64,000 nucleotides of DNA, from assembly GCA_027972325.1 (NCBI GenBank), contig JAPMOS010000024.1:270501-334500 (forward strand), read 5' to 3'. This DNA comes from Paratrimastix pyriformis. Taxonomy: Eukaryota > Preaxostyla > Paratrimastigidae. How positions within the stretch are numbered: position 1 is the first letter of the stretch; each line of letters begins with the position of its first letter. The translations under genes and the position numbers were made by a program. This document shows, one piece after another, positions 49,101 to 61,114 of this stretch. The notes beneath the pieces are model-generated. The model was given only the letters and a program-made list of their open reading frames with translations, made no database searches and was not told where the DNA came from.

Positions 49101-52100
49101 CGTTGGCCTCCTGGAGCAGACCCTGGCCGGCCAGCGAGTAGGCGTACTGCCTGCACTCGCGGAAGCATCACGAACGGGTGAGTGAGCGGGCGAGTGAGCG
49201 GGTGAGTGAGCGGGTGAGTGAGCGGGTGAGTGAGCGGGCGAGTGAGCGGGCGAGTGAGCGGGTGGGGAAACGGTCGGCGGACTTGTGCAGCTCGACCACG
49301 GCCGAGATATTGTGCTGGCTGGCGGGGGCCGTCTGGAGCAGCACGGAGAGCTTCTCGATCGAATCCTGCAGCCGGGCCAGCGGGCTCCTGCGACAGGAAC
49401 CAGAGAGCAGCAACGAACAGCAGCAGAACAGCGACCGAATGAGACCGGGGAAGACCAGACACCCGGAGGGACCATTTTCTGCACGGCAGACCAGACAGAC
49501 AGAGAGGCATGCGTAGTGACCGCCAGACAGCACAGGCGACACAGAACAGAACAGAACAGGACAGAGCAGCCAGAGACGGGCACGGGAGGGACTTGTCAGA
49601 ACAGCCAAATAACAGGCGGGCAGAACAGCCAAAGAACAGGCGGGCAGAACAGCCAAAGAACAGGCGGGCAGAGGTAGGCAGGCACACACACAGATACGCG
49701 GGGGGCCCAGTCACGGACTTGTTTTCGCCGCAGTAGCCCCAGGCCTCGAGGGACTGCTGGACGTTGCCCGCGCAGAGGTGCAGCACCAGAGCGGCCTCGG
49801 GGCGCTCCTTCTCAAGCTGCCGGGCGAGGGCCGCTGGGGGGGGGGGGGGGGAGCGATGAGCGCTGACCGCGAGAAATGCAGCCAAGGGCACAGCCAAGGG
49901 CACAGAGCACCCATCTGGTGGGCGGCGGACCGCACTGGCCGGCGAACTGGTCGCCCTTGACGTACGAGGCGAGGAGGGCCAGCGCCTGGCGCCAGTCGCG
50001 GGCCGGGGTGTCCAGCTGGGCCACGTAGCGGGGCACGTCCTCATTCAGGATGGCCTCAAGCAGCTGCGAGGGGCGCGGGCGCCAGACGGATGGGAGGCGG
50101 GAGAGGTGAGCGTCGGAGGGCGTCAAACGGACGCCTACTTTGTCATTCTGGGACAGAAACGCGAAAACACACACAAAAAAAGCTGCCGCCAAAATCCGAG
50201 TCGCTGGCTTCCCCTTCCGCCATCCTGCCACCAGGATGCCAATCAGACCATGCTGCCATGCTGCCATCATCCTGCCAATCCACCAACATGCCATGCCGCC
50301 GCGTGGCGCAAGGCGCACGGCACACTGCCACCAGCACCAGCCCAACCCGAGAGAGAGCGCGAAGGGCACTGGACTGGCGGACCTTGTTGAAGGGGGCCTT
50401 GGAGCTCTTGAAGTACTGGTGCACGGCGCCCTTCCAGTCCAGCGGCCCGGCATGCGAGGCGATGACCAGCGCGTCCGCCTGCAGCGAGAAACAGCCGCAG
50501 CAGCAGCAGCAGCAGCAGCAGCAGCACAAAACGGATGACAGGATGATCAAGAACAGGCAGACGGATGGCACATGAAGATCACCACGGAGGGGGCATGCCG
50601 ATCGAAGAACCCGGCGGCCTTTTTTTGGGTCACGAACGACACTTGGCCACAATCAGATCAAAGGTGGCCACCGGGGGGGGGGGGGGGGGCAGAGGGGCGA
50701 CGGACCATACGGCCGGCCTTCTGGCAGAGGTTCACCGCGGCGCGGAGGTTGCCCGTCAGCAGGCAGTCCGTCACCAGCCGGTCGGTCTCCTCGGGGTGCT
50801 CGTCTGACCATCCAAGGGGGGGGGGGGGGGGGGGCGAGGGGTTAGCGGGGTGGTGAGGTGGTGCGAGATGATGATGGATGGTGGATGATGGCAAGCCGAT
50901 TGTGGGGTTCGGAACCAGAGTGCCGTGTGGGCGGAGTGCCTGCGGAGGAGCAACACGGGTCTTGAGGAGGAGGAGGAGGGGGGCTCCCGCCATCCGACAA
51001 GCAACACGCCCAGCAGCGATTGGCAGAGCAGGACCCGCTGGGGCGGCGGGGGCAGCCGCCTCCTCAGCCGCGGGCTTCTCAGCCTCGACAGCCGGGGCCT
51101 CGGGGGTCGCGGGCTTCTCCTCCTCCTTCTTCTCGCCCTCTGCCTCGGGGTGGCGGCAGGGGCCGGGGAGGCCTCGGAGGTGGCGGGAGAGGCCTCGGCA
51201 GCGGGCTTCTCCTCGGCGGCGGCCTCGGGAGCGACCGGCTTGTGCTCCTCGGGGGCGGGGGTGTCGAAGAACGAGATGCCGTCGTCGGCGGGGAGCTGCC
51301 GAGAAGGGGAGGGTGAGGGAGGAGGGGGGTGAGGGGAGCTGTCTCAGGGTCACCCCCATCCAATCATCCAATCCCCGCACCACCACCACCATCCAACAAT
51401 ACCACACCACTCCGATCGGACGGGTCGTCGGAGGACTGCATGGGGGGGGGGGGGGGGGGGGGGGCATCCCATCACCAATCCCCGCATCATCACCACCACC
51501 AACATCATGTACCGACCGGCAAGGGGCGGGTTCCTCGGGTTTCCAGTCACCCCATTACCACCATCCCATCACCATCAACATCATCATGTACCGACCGGCA
51601 ATGGGGCGGGTTCCTCGGGTTTCGGGGCCTCAGGGGCGGGGGCGGCAGCAGCCGGGGCCGCGGTGGCCGCGGGGCAGCGGCCTGGTCGGCCGTGACGGGG
51701 ACCGCAGCCGGGGCGGGGCGGCCGCAGGGGCAGGACGGGGTCGGCCCCGTGCAGCCGGCGAATCTCTTCCGGGTTGTATCCCAGGAAGTGCAGCAGCTCC
51801 GTCCGGGGCGCCTGCCCGCGGGGGGGGGGGGGGGGGGGGGGTGCGGGATGGAGGGCAGGATGATGGACGTGAGCACGCGTGGATGGGACGATGATCTGGG
51901 CGGGGCGATGGGCAGGCGAAGAGGTCAGGCGATGATGTGCGTGCGTGCGTGGGGGTGGGAGTGGGGGTGGGGGTGGGGGTGGGGGTGGGGGTGCAGGCGG
52001 GGCAGACGCACCTTCTGCAGGAGGATCTTGGCCAGGTTCCACGACTCCTTGAAGGAGGCATCCTGCTCGGCCTGTTGGGTTGGGGGGATAGGGAGGGGGT

Positions 52101-54327
52101 GAGAGGGGATGAGAGGGGATGAGAGGGGATGAGAGGGGATGGCGCGCGCGCGTTATGGTGAGGCCAAATCACAGCCGGATGAAGGAAAACCCCCAGGGCG
52201 AACCCGCTCGGCCTCATAGCAGGGGGGGGGGGGGTGGAGGCATCATTATGGTTGAGGGGACGACGGACCCGCTCGGCGCAGAAGGCGGCCCAGTCGCCGC
52301 TCTCCACCGTCTGCAGCAGCTTCCGCTGGGCATCCACGGAGGCGCTCTCCGGGGCAACCTGTGGCGCCACACAAGAGAAGAGGGGGGGGGGGGGGGGGGG
52401 AAGATGAAATGGAGGGTGTGGGCCAGCAGGCGAGATTCCCCGCGTCCGTGTCGACAAACTGCATCCCGAAACGCCGCCAAAAAAAGACAACAAAATCCTT
52501 TCGATCGGACGCATGCCGTGGCCGGCAGGGAGGCGCAAGGGTGTCCATCCACACCCCGAAACGCCGTCAAAAAAAAAAAAAAAAAAACCCGTTTTGACCC
52601 CGGCGGAGGGGCAAGGGTGCCCTTCCACCCCGAAAACGTAACGAACCTGATCGATGCGCAGGGCCGAGTGCTGGGTCTTGGTGGCCGGGTCGGTGACCAT
52701 CCCGAAGTGGACCAGCTTGCCGGCGAAGCCGAAGGTCGCCCCCACGCGGCGCTGGACGGGACGGCGGAAGGGAAGAGGCAGCGGCGGCACAGGAAGACGA
52801 CACGCCATGGGGACAGCGCAGAAGACGGGGCCAGCGGAGAGTGAATGAGAGCCTTGTTTTTTTTTTTTGTTGGGGGGGGGGGGGGGCGCAGCCGCGGACC
52901 TGGCGCCACTTGGGGGGGTTGGCGACGGCCTGGGGGGAGGCGGGCGGGAAGGCGGTCGCGTCGGGCTGGCAGGCGGCGTGGGCGACGTCGTGCAGGCTGA
53001 AGAGGGACACCTTGCCGTCGAAGGAGGACACCGAGACCAGCGCAGGGTGGCGGGGCGCCCACTGGACGTCGAAGGGCCAGTTGCCGAAGGGGGGAAGCTG
53101 TCCGGGACGGAGAGAGAAAACGGATGATGATGATGATGATGACGCCGATGAGCGAGACCCCACCTCCCCCCCACAGAGCAGAGGGCAAACGACAAACCTC
53201 CGAGATCTGCTCGCCCGATTGGGCGTTCCAGCACACCACCCGGTTGTCCTTGCCGGCGGTGAGCAGGATGGAGCTGTCGTCGGGGCACCAGGAGACCGAC
53301 AGAACCCCGGCACCGTGACGCAGAGTCTGCCGCCGGAGAAGCAGAGAAATGGAGGTTTGGTTTTTTCAATGTGTTGGTGGTGAATCGAAAAGCACAGACT
53401 CGGTAGGGAGAACGAGAGTTGCGCAGATCCCAGAGCTGGACAACGGTCTGCCGATCATCGTCCGACGCGATCGCCAGTTGGGTGGCCACATCGGGGTTCC
53501 ACGCCAGGGCGCTGTTGCGAAGCTTCTTGTCAGCAGTTGTATCTTGCAGAGTCACCGTGGGATGCTTGGTGGCCGTATCCCACACGATGGTCTTGCCATC
53601 GGCCGAGGTCGAGCCAAGAATCTAAGGAGCCACCACAAAAAAATAATCAAGAGATCCGCCACTACGTGCTTTGGTTGTGGACAGACGCGGGGCACCTTGC
53701 GATTCCAGGCAAGACCAGTGACATCGGCAGAATGGCATTTCGTGCCGGGGGCAGGAACAGCCACATTGGGCTCCTTCAAACTCGATTTCAGATCCCAAAT
53801 GTAGACCTACAGCGCAAGAACAGTTCGAGAGTGCGGGAGAAGTTCAGTTCGCACAGACATCACCGTCGGCCCCGCCGGACGCAAGAGTCGAGGGGTCCTT
53901 GAGATTGAAGGCAAGGCTCAGAACAGGCCCAGTATGCTTCGAAAGGGTAGAGATCAGCGCCTCATCAGGAAGATTCTCAATACTACAGAGTGGGAGGGTG
54001 AGCAGTCGAGGAGAATGGATTAAGGAAGGACATTTTGGCTGGATCCCAAAGGCAGATCGAACCATCTGCCATACCACCAGCAATCAAACCAAGAGAATGG
54101 TCAGGAAACGCAGCACACGGGGACCAAGCGAGCTTGTGGAACCGGAGCTCGGTACTGACGCTGCCAATGACACGCAGGTCCTTTGCGGTCGAAAAGATTT
54201 CAAGGGAGGCAGTGGAACGGAAGTCCTCGCCTACAGTGTTGGCAACAGTGCCGGAAGCGAGGAGGGTGGGGAATGAGTCACTCCACGAAAGTTGCCCGGT
54301 TCTTTCGATAGAAAAAAGCTGCGCCAT
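46178..54327 (-). CDS. SEC31: COPII outer-coat protein Sec31
   Basis: Sec31 pairs with Sec13 to build the outer cage of ER-to-Golgi vesicles. The N-terminus MAQLFSIERTGQLSWS opens a seven-bladed WD40 propeller: LAWSPCAAFPDHSLGLIAGG, TGPVLSLAFNLKDPSTLASG, HSADVTGLAWNRKVP, LAWNPDVATQLAIASDDD, LLTAGKDNRVVCWN, FDVQWAPRHPALVSVSSFDG. Next come FGFAGKLVHFG and QRKLLQTVESGDWAAFC, the interlock region with WNLAKILLQK, and an alpha-solenoid containing ALVLHLCAGNVQQSLEAWGY. A Pro/Ala-rich linker follows (50.9-47.7 kb). A C-terminal helical domain (FSQLDDPTFDQQIVGALEYL, NEYDQALGLVKQIIANPIAL, VLRRLVESASQMAHAAH) matches the SRA1-like end of Sec31. All parts are present. Introns at the 5' end are short; from 53 kb downwards they are repeat-rich and mostly begin GTCCG. 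Some low-complexity Pro/Ala stretches may be intron. Confidence 0.94.
47958..48170. repeat. Tandem repeat with 16-bp unit in a Sec31 intron
   Basis: Eight or so copies of a 16-bp unit (GGATGATGATTGGATT) grade into irregular GATGATGATTG repeats. The array is intronic and antisense to Sec31. Confidence 0.9.
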
Positions 54328-54455
54328 TGCGAAAGTAGCCTAAAAGAAAACCCCGAAAGACGATCTGTGCCTTGAACTGCAAGAAGAAACGAACCTACGT
54401 AAGAGGGGCTGCAACCCAGGGTGAATATCGCTGTGCGCGGTGTCAGCAGTGGTTC

Positions 54456-54561
54456 CTTTTGTATCGTCTCCTCTTCCCTCTCTTTCTTTCTTCCCTCACC
54501 CCTTTCATCGTTCTTCTCCGGCAATTGCCCCATTGTCCCCGGGCCAACACGTTTTTCCCCC
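54456..54561 (-). repeat. Promoter-proximal interspersed repeat, copy D
   Basis: Matches copies B and C over about 105 bp, including the CGGCAATTGCCCCATTGTC core and pyrimidine tail. It lies 130-235 bp upstream of the Sec31 start codon and is oriented towards that gene. It also lies 130 bp past the 3' end of the M3 peptidase gene. Confidence 0.85.
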
Positions 54562-54692
54562 GTTCCTGTTCAAGACAGTCGCGCAGACACAAAAGGAAAA
54601 ACTGTGTACAAAAAGAGAGTCCTGTTTTTGAGGACCCACGAGGGCTGCATCGAATGCCTTCGAATCGAAGATGCGAGGGCCTGGGGGGTGCT

Positions 54693-57600
54693 TTACTGCT
54701 TGCGGGGCCACTTCTCCAGCACCCACTGCTTATACAGTGCGCACGCCTCCTCGAAGGACTTGGCAGGCGCTGTCGGCCCGCACTCGGAGACCACCTCATC
54801 GCCATGCACAAAGCGGATGACGGCGCGAAGGAGCAGGCTCAGCGGCAGCCCGAGGGCCGGTGCGGGATTTGCCAGGGCCAGGTCATAATCACGCTTCTCC
54901 CCCGCGAGATGCTCCTCGAGGGGCTTAACAAGCTCACCCACGAAGGCCCCGCTGGAGAAGGGCGCCTTGGTCAGGCGGGCCACCTGGATGGATGGGGGTG
55001 GGGCGGGATGGGATGGGATGGGATGGGCGGCGAATCGAGATGCGGATTTGGTCCAAAAACAGTTCGAGAATGTGCCCACACGCGACGACGCGACAGCAAC
55101 GAGGTACCTCCACCACCACCAAAAACAACAGACGCTGAGCACAAGAGACGCTCAGTTGTGGACAAGCAAGAAACTCGGTGGCACTGCCGACCAAACCCGG
55201 GGGGCAGGGTGACAGACCAGGTCGAAGTAGGGCACGCCGCTGCCGGGGCGCCAGTAGGTGTGGGCCAGGTCCTCACCCACACGAGGGTCTGCACGGGTGA
55301 CACACACGGGGGGAGGGGAGGGGGTTGGTTGGTTGGAAGGACAGGTGGATGGATGGATGGATGGATGGATGGATGGATGGATTGGCACCCAGCCACTGTC
55401 ACTGCTGACTCCGCCCCCGCTCCGGGCCGCCCGACGGACCGTCGGTGATGCGGCCGTAGGTCAGCTGGAAGTGGCGTCGGGTCTGGGAGACGGCCAGCTC
55501 GGCCAGGATGTACGCGTGGTAGTAGCACGAGGACTCGTCCGACTGTGATCAAAGGGGAAAGTGTGTGTGAGGGGGAAGGATGTCCGCGTGGTAGTAGCAC
55601 GAGGACTCGTCCGACTGACAGGGACATTAAAGGGAAAGTGTTGGTGTGTGCCATACGGAGTGCGAGTGAGTGGGGAGTGTGAGGGGGAAGGATGGACGCG
55701 TGGTAGTAGCACGACGACTCATCCGACTGGCACCAGACGCGAAAGTGTGTGTGGGAGAGCAGCATGTACGCACGATCGGAGCGCACGACTGTGCGCAAGA
55801 GGGATCAGAGAGGCTGAAAGTGTGCAGGTGTGCGAGTGAGGGGTGGTGCAGATGTACCACACACAGACACGCACAGACACAGACACAGATAGCATGTGCC
55901 AGGGGATGCCGACATCAAGACGTGCCACACACGGCATGTACATCATCGCCAGGGGATGCGGACCAGGATGTGGGGGACGGCCATCAGGGGCCGGGTGGCC
56001 AGCTGGCGGGCGAGGCGCTGCTCGACCGAGTCGGACAGGTTCAGCACGAACTCGGGGGTCAGCTGGTCGGGGCTGGCCTCGTAGATGGCCTTTTCAAAGT
56101 AGGGCACGCAGAGGGCAGTCCGGATCTGCGGGTGGGGGATGCGTGTGCGTGCGTGCATGCGTGCGGGGATGCGGTTGGAGAGGGCGCAATGACGAGCGAG
56201 AAGTATCGCCACCACCATCACCGTCCCATGATCATCGATTCCCCCACCTTCCAAGGCAGAGTCGCCTCACAACCATGCAGTCATGGACCCACATGCTTCT
56301 GCCGGCAATCATCCTTTTCCCGCACGGACCCACATGGACCGGATGGGGTGCTTCTGGCACAGGGACACAGAGGACCCAGGGACGGACCCACATGGACCGG
56401 ATGGGGTGCTTCTGGCGGATGTTCCGTTCGATGAGCTCCCAGGGGATCACCCGGCCCTGCCGGTCGCGGGCGTAGCGGGCCAGCCAGGCCGCGTCGCCCA
56501 TCAGCGACTCGATGAACATCGACTGGGTCTCCGCGTACGGGACCGACATGGGCGCGCGCTCCTGGGCGAAGAAGGGGCTGTCCTGTTGGGGGTACGTGGG
56601 GGATGCGGGGGCGTTCATATTGGGGTCTGGGGTCTGGGGTCTGGGGTCTGGGGTCTGGCTGGGGGCTGTTTGAGCATGGTGACGACTCTTGACTTGGATC
56701 TGCTGATCGCGGATAATAGCGATGATGACGTGCGGTGAGGTGCAATACGTGCGATGAGATGCGGCATTGTCTGTTCGGAGAATGCTCGTTCACCGCGTTT
56801 ACTGGGGCTGGGGGGTTGGTTTAATTTGGCGAGGAGAGACTGGGTGATGTTGGCCATACATGATCGCCATGATCATTCCATCCAGATGCCAGTCCTACAC
56901 CGGCCTGGTGGGTCACATCCCACCCATACACACGCCGATGACCGATGTCAGCCAGACCGACCTGGGTGGGCCATATCTCCCATCCACAGTCCTACCGACC
57001 TGGGTATACATCCCATCCCACATACAGTCCTGCCGACCTGGGTGATGTTGGCCATATGCGCGGCGTGTCCGCCCTCGTGCATCAGGGTCCGCATGGCCTC
57101 CTGGCCCGAGCCGGCGCTGTTGGGCACGGCCAGCGAGGTGAAGTTGGACCGGGACGCGATCCAGCGCCCCGTGGCCGGGTCCATGAAGGGCGGGATGGGC
57201 CAGTGGCAGAAGCCGTTGCTGGGGGGGGGGGGGGGGGGGTGAGGAGGAGGAGGGCGTGCGCAAGATGAGCCGGGTCAGGCGGGATTGGCCAGGGGGCAAA
57301 GCCACTGTCAGTGGGGTAGCAGGGCCAAGTGGCAATACAAACAGGAAGGCATGGGTCGGTGCCATACAGAAGGAAAGAGTGGCAATACAAACAGGAAGGC
57401 ATGGGTCGGTGCCGTACAGAAGGAAAGAAGTGGCGGGAAAGCAAAACAGCAGAGCGGTCCAAAGGTTGCATGTGGGTGCCTGTGTGCCGGCACAGAAGGA
57501 AAGGATAAAACGGGAAAGCAAAACAGCAGAGAGGTACAAGTGCATGGGTGTGGGTGCCTGTGTGCCGGCACAGAAGGAAAGGAGTAACGGGAAAGCAAAA

Positions 57601-59246
57601 CAGCAGAGCGGTCGAAGAGACGCCACGAATGTCACTTCGCACCCGTGGACAAAGGTCTCCCCTGTGGTTGGTGGTGGTGGGTGGTGGGGTCGGGGGTGGG
57701 GGCGCACGGCGCACGGACGAGTACTTGCCCTGCCGATCGCACAGGTCCAGCGAGAGGGTCGACTGCAAGTGGGGGTCGGTGGTGGTGGGGCATGGTGGGT
57801 GCGTGAGAAGAGAGACTAGACCGCCACGACGCGGTGGATATCACCCACCCGGGGGGGATGGGAGGGGTCATGTGGAGGGTGGGACCGACCTCGCGGTAAT
57901 GGACACCCAGTCGGGACATGCACTCGCCCCACCTGCATCACCAGCCACCCGCCGAAAAGCCGAGCAGATTGATGAGTGCTGATGATGATGGTGGTGTTGG
58001 GATGGTGGTGGTGGGATGGACGATGATGCATGGATAGTGTTGATTGGATGCCCATTCCCTCCACAGCTCCTTGATTTGATGATGATGGTCCCCCGACCGG
58101 TGGCTCTCAGGGGGGTGGGGTGGGGGAGGGAGGGGGGGTATGCGGACCTCAGGGGGGCCTCCTCGAAGGGGAAGAAGGGGTCCATCTCCCGGGTCAGCCC
58201 CGAGGACAGATGGAACTGGCAGTTCCACCCCTTCAGCGCATCCGGCCCGTACTTCTCCGCGCTGTGTAGCGTGGCGGGGCGTGTGGGCCGGGGTTGATGA
58301 GACGACGCGTTTTGTTTGGGAGTTTGTGCATGCGTGTCTGTGCGTATGTCAAAACAGACATCCAGGCAAGGGTGCGCTCGTAGATCTCGTTGGTGTCATC
58401 GACCAGCTTGTCCAGGATGCCGAACAGGGTCGCCTTGCTGAAACCCTCCGCCGTCCGAACCTTCATCTCATAGAAATCTGGAGGAAACCACTCGCGGGTG
58501 AGGTAGTCGTGTGGAGTTGGGGCAGACCATCGTAGCCCAGGGCGCGGGCAAATTGGTTGCGGAGCTGTTGTTCGGGAGTGGATTAGGGAGTCGGACTAAA
58601 AGAATGATCGCACCGACCTTCACGATGCGAATGTAATCCTCCACAACAAACGGGCCGATACTCCGGAGAGCATCATACGCTGCATGACGGGTTTGCTCGT
58701 CAGGGGCCGTGCGCACCTTCAGGCTGAGCTCGGGGGCCGACGCGGCAATGAATGCGTCCTCCGATTGCCCGGCAGGGATGTATCCTATAAAGAAAAACAG
58801 ACAACCCCCAAGATTAGGTCCATTTAAAAATAAGTCAGACCAAGTCGCATGGCCCCACGTTTGGCCTCGAGCTCGGTCTCAAGCTCGATGAGTTGCTTTT
58901 GGATCGCTTCAGCCTCCGGGTTTTCGATCAAGTAGCACTTGAAAGTTTTTTCCATCATTTCCAGAACAGCACGCTGGTGAGGAGGCACGTTTTCCTGGGC
59001 CAATGCTTGACGCACGGTATTGAGGTTGTCTTTCGAGCTCAAGAAACTGTTTAGAGCAATCTTAGTGGAATTCAGTTTCTCAGAAGAGTTATCCGCGGTA
59101 TGCAGGCCCTAAAAAAAGACAACAATCGAATGAATGAACGAACAAAGGCCGAACCATTTTCACGGCCCAAAAGCATTCCTCAAAATCGTGGTGCACGCGA
59201 GAATACTCTGCATTGAGCTTGTTGATCAGAGCCTCGGCTGTCGACA
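54693..59246 (-). CDS. M3-family zinc metallopeptidase (oligopeptidase)
   Basis: Thimet/PepF-like oligopeptidases are soluble zinc enzymes that degrade short peptides. The start is [18 protein letters not shown]-terminal helical exons ([39 protein letters not shown]) carry the usual M3 prodomain. The catalytic part contains DRQGKYS and NGFCHWP, then [17 protein letters not shown], where HEGGH is the HExxH zinc motif (about 57070). [15 protein letters not shown] supplies the third ligand Glu, and [13 protein letters not shown] is the conserved C-terminal Tyr/His segment. The C-terminus is [16 protein letters not shown] to [11 protein letters not shown]. All zinc ligands are present; no signal peptide or obvious mitochondrial presequence is seen, so cytosolic action is inferred. 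Several exon ends (55.5, 56.4 and 57.0 kb) are repeated in the adjacent introns. Whether it is M3A or M3B was not determined. Confidence 0.88.
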
Positions 59247-60350
59247 TTGTCACGTGAACTTTGGGGAGCTTGCTGGGGTTCTGTTAGCACATCGTGTCAA
59301 ATGACTTTGCAGCAGCAGAAGAAAAGCATTTTTTTTTTACAACTCTCTGACGCAGGCGTCAATTGTACCCCTCGTATCCATCATCCAAATCTCCCCTGCT
59401 TCTCAACCCCCCCCCTCCCCCCCTGTCCCCCCCCCCTGTCCCTCCCCTGTCCCTCCCCTGTCCCTCCCCTGTCCCTCCCCCCCCTGTCCCTCCCCGTCCC
59501 TCCCCCTCGATCGAAACCAGTTTGTCCCCTCTTTTCGAAAAGCACTGGCGAAAGAGTGGAACTCGTTGGCGAACTTTTGAAAACCCGAACATTTCACCGA
59601 CAATAAATGTCGACTGATGATCTTCGACCACCCCGTCTGTCTTCATTCCGTCACGAATCCTCTCGATCCCAAACGCCCGTCCACAGTCTTTCCGCGATCT
59701 GTGGTTGTCATCCGCGGGACCATGCATGCGCCGAGCGCACAACCGTTTTCCTGGCCAGGGGGGCCCCTGACCCGTCTCGGCGAGGCGTGGCCGAGGGAGG
59801 AGGTCCGCGTCAGTTGGTCGGATAGCTTCCATTGATGGTCCTCTCCAGTTCCCTGGACACCCGAGGTGCCCCGGAGAAACACCCAGAGCACAGGGGCCAG
59901 AATTCATGCGGCCCCCCCAGATCCGGGACCCCATCGCCGCCCCGGCCAAGGTGACGCGTTTTGCAGGCGAGACGCCAGTTCTTGCCTCCGCCTCGGGACT
60001 CCGTGGATCCATCGATTCATGGTGGGAGGGATCCCCCCGGGGGCACCTGCCCCTCCGCGGCGCTTTGACTCCGCGTTTTGCGGCCCTGCCATGCCCCCGC
60101 TGCCCACCCCCACTCAGCTGACAGTGCCCCGCCCCCCCTCTCCCGGGGGTGCGAATATATGCATCCCCTTGGACACGGGCCACGTGTTGTCCTGTTCCAG
60201 GCGCTTTGACCGCCTCCGTGCCGGGGTGATTGCCTTGCGCCAACCCTGTCTGCCTGCCGCGTCACCCCCCGACCTCGGCGCCGCATCGTGATTTTTGCAT
60301 GTTTCTACGTAACACGTCGAGTTGCAATAGATCCGCATGTTAGTTTTTCT
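59247..60350. other. Region upstream of the M3 gene; no convincing gene
   Basis: The first 350 bp contain the M3 promoter side and a tandem C-rich stretch (59405-59510, CCTGTCCCTCC units). From about 59600 to 60290, open frames exist on both strands (for example 59866-60291 plus, rich in Pro/Arg/Cys), but none gives a recognisable protein. The base composition resembles coding DNA, so a divergent or transposon-derived gene cannot be excluded. Confidence 0.4.
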
Positions 60351-61114
60351 GTTCTGCTGCTATTTGGGCAGGTTGGGTCCGGAATGAGGTCGACATCTGA
60401 TCGAAGTCCTGGACCAGCCATCCCTCGGCGGGATTCTCTGGGCCTACGTTGACTTTCTTTGGGGTTTGGGGTTTCCGGATCTCCTGACGCCTTCAGGGGC
60501 GCGCCCCCGGAAGGACCCCAAAATCAAATTTCAATTGTGCCGGGTTTGGCGGCGATTCTCGGGTTATAAGTTCCCACGTTAGCGCGTCCTGCAGCAAAGC
60601 AGATCCGGCGGAGTTGTCACACCGGATATGAACAGTAGACCCAACAAGCTGCCGAATGAACCGGGCATGGCTATTCGGGAAGGGCTCGATGAGGGTGCTT
60701 TCGCATGGAGCCCTCCATCCAGTCAACTCCTTCGGCTTTCCGAAAGTTGACAGCCCGTCTAAACAGCGCACAGTTTATTTTCAATGACGTCAGTACTTGT
60801 CTCGACGATTTTTGGGGCCACCATTCCCCGGAAGATGTTATTTCGTTGGCCCTGTCTCCCAGTTTATGCATCGAGAGACCATTTGCACCGGGACTTGCTG
60901 CTGCATATTTTAGCATCTGCAACGTTGTCAGAGATCTCTTCAGTCTCACAAAACCCTGCCCACATCGCGCATTCAAGGTCGGTAACCAGGGACCGAAGTC
61001 CAGACCATCGGAACCAATAGGGACCGACTTTATGCCGTTTAGTAAAACTTTTCTGGCGAATTTGACACTTTTTGAGCTTTTGGGGAACATGTGCATCGAA
61101 TAGGGAAAGCGCAC
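60350..61114 (-). mobile_element. Decayed retroelement-like fragment (RNase H-like segment)
   Basis: A minus-strand stretch includes STVHIRCDNSAGSALLQ, which resembles the RNase H core (an I-x-DN strand) of DIRS-like and other LTR-related retroelements. Flanking open sequence has the right general style. The element looks partial and broken. No terminal repeats or other element parts were recognised, so family and limits are tentative, and it is probably old. Confidence 0.3.

Noticed and set aside
59359-60243. 295-codon minus-strand frame upstream of the M3 gene
   Set aside because: It is Arg/Gly/Pro-rich without recognisable domains and overlaps a C-rich tandem stretch, so it was not called a gene.
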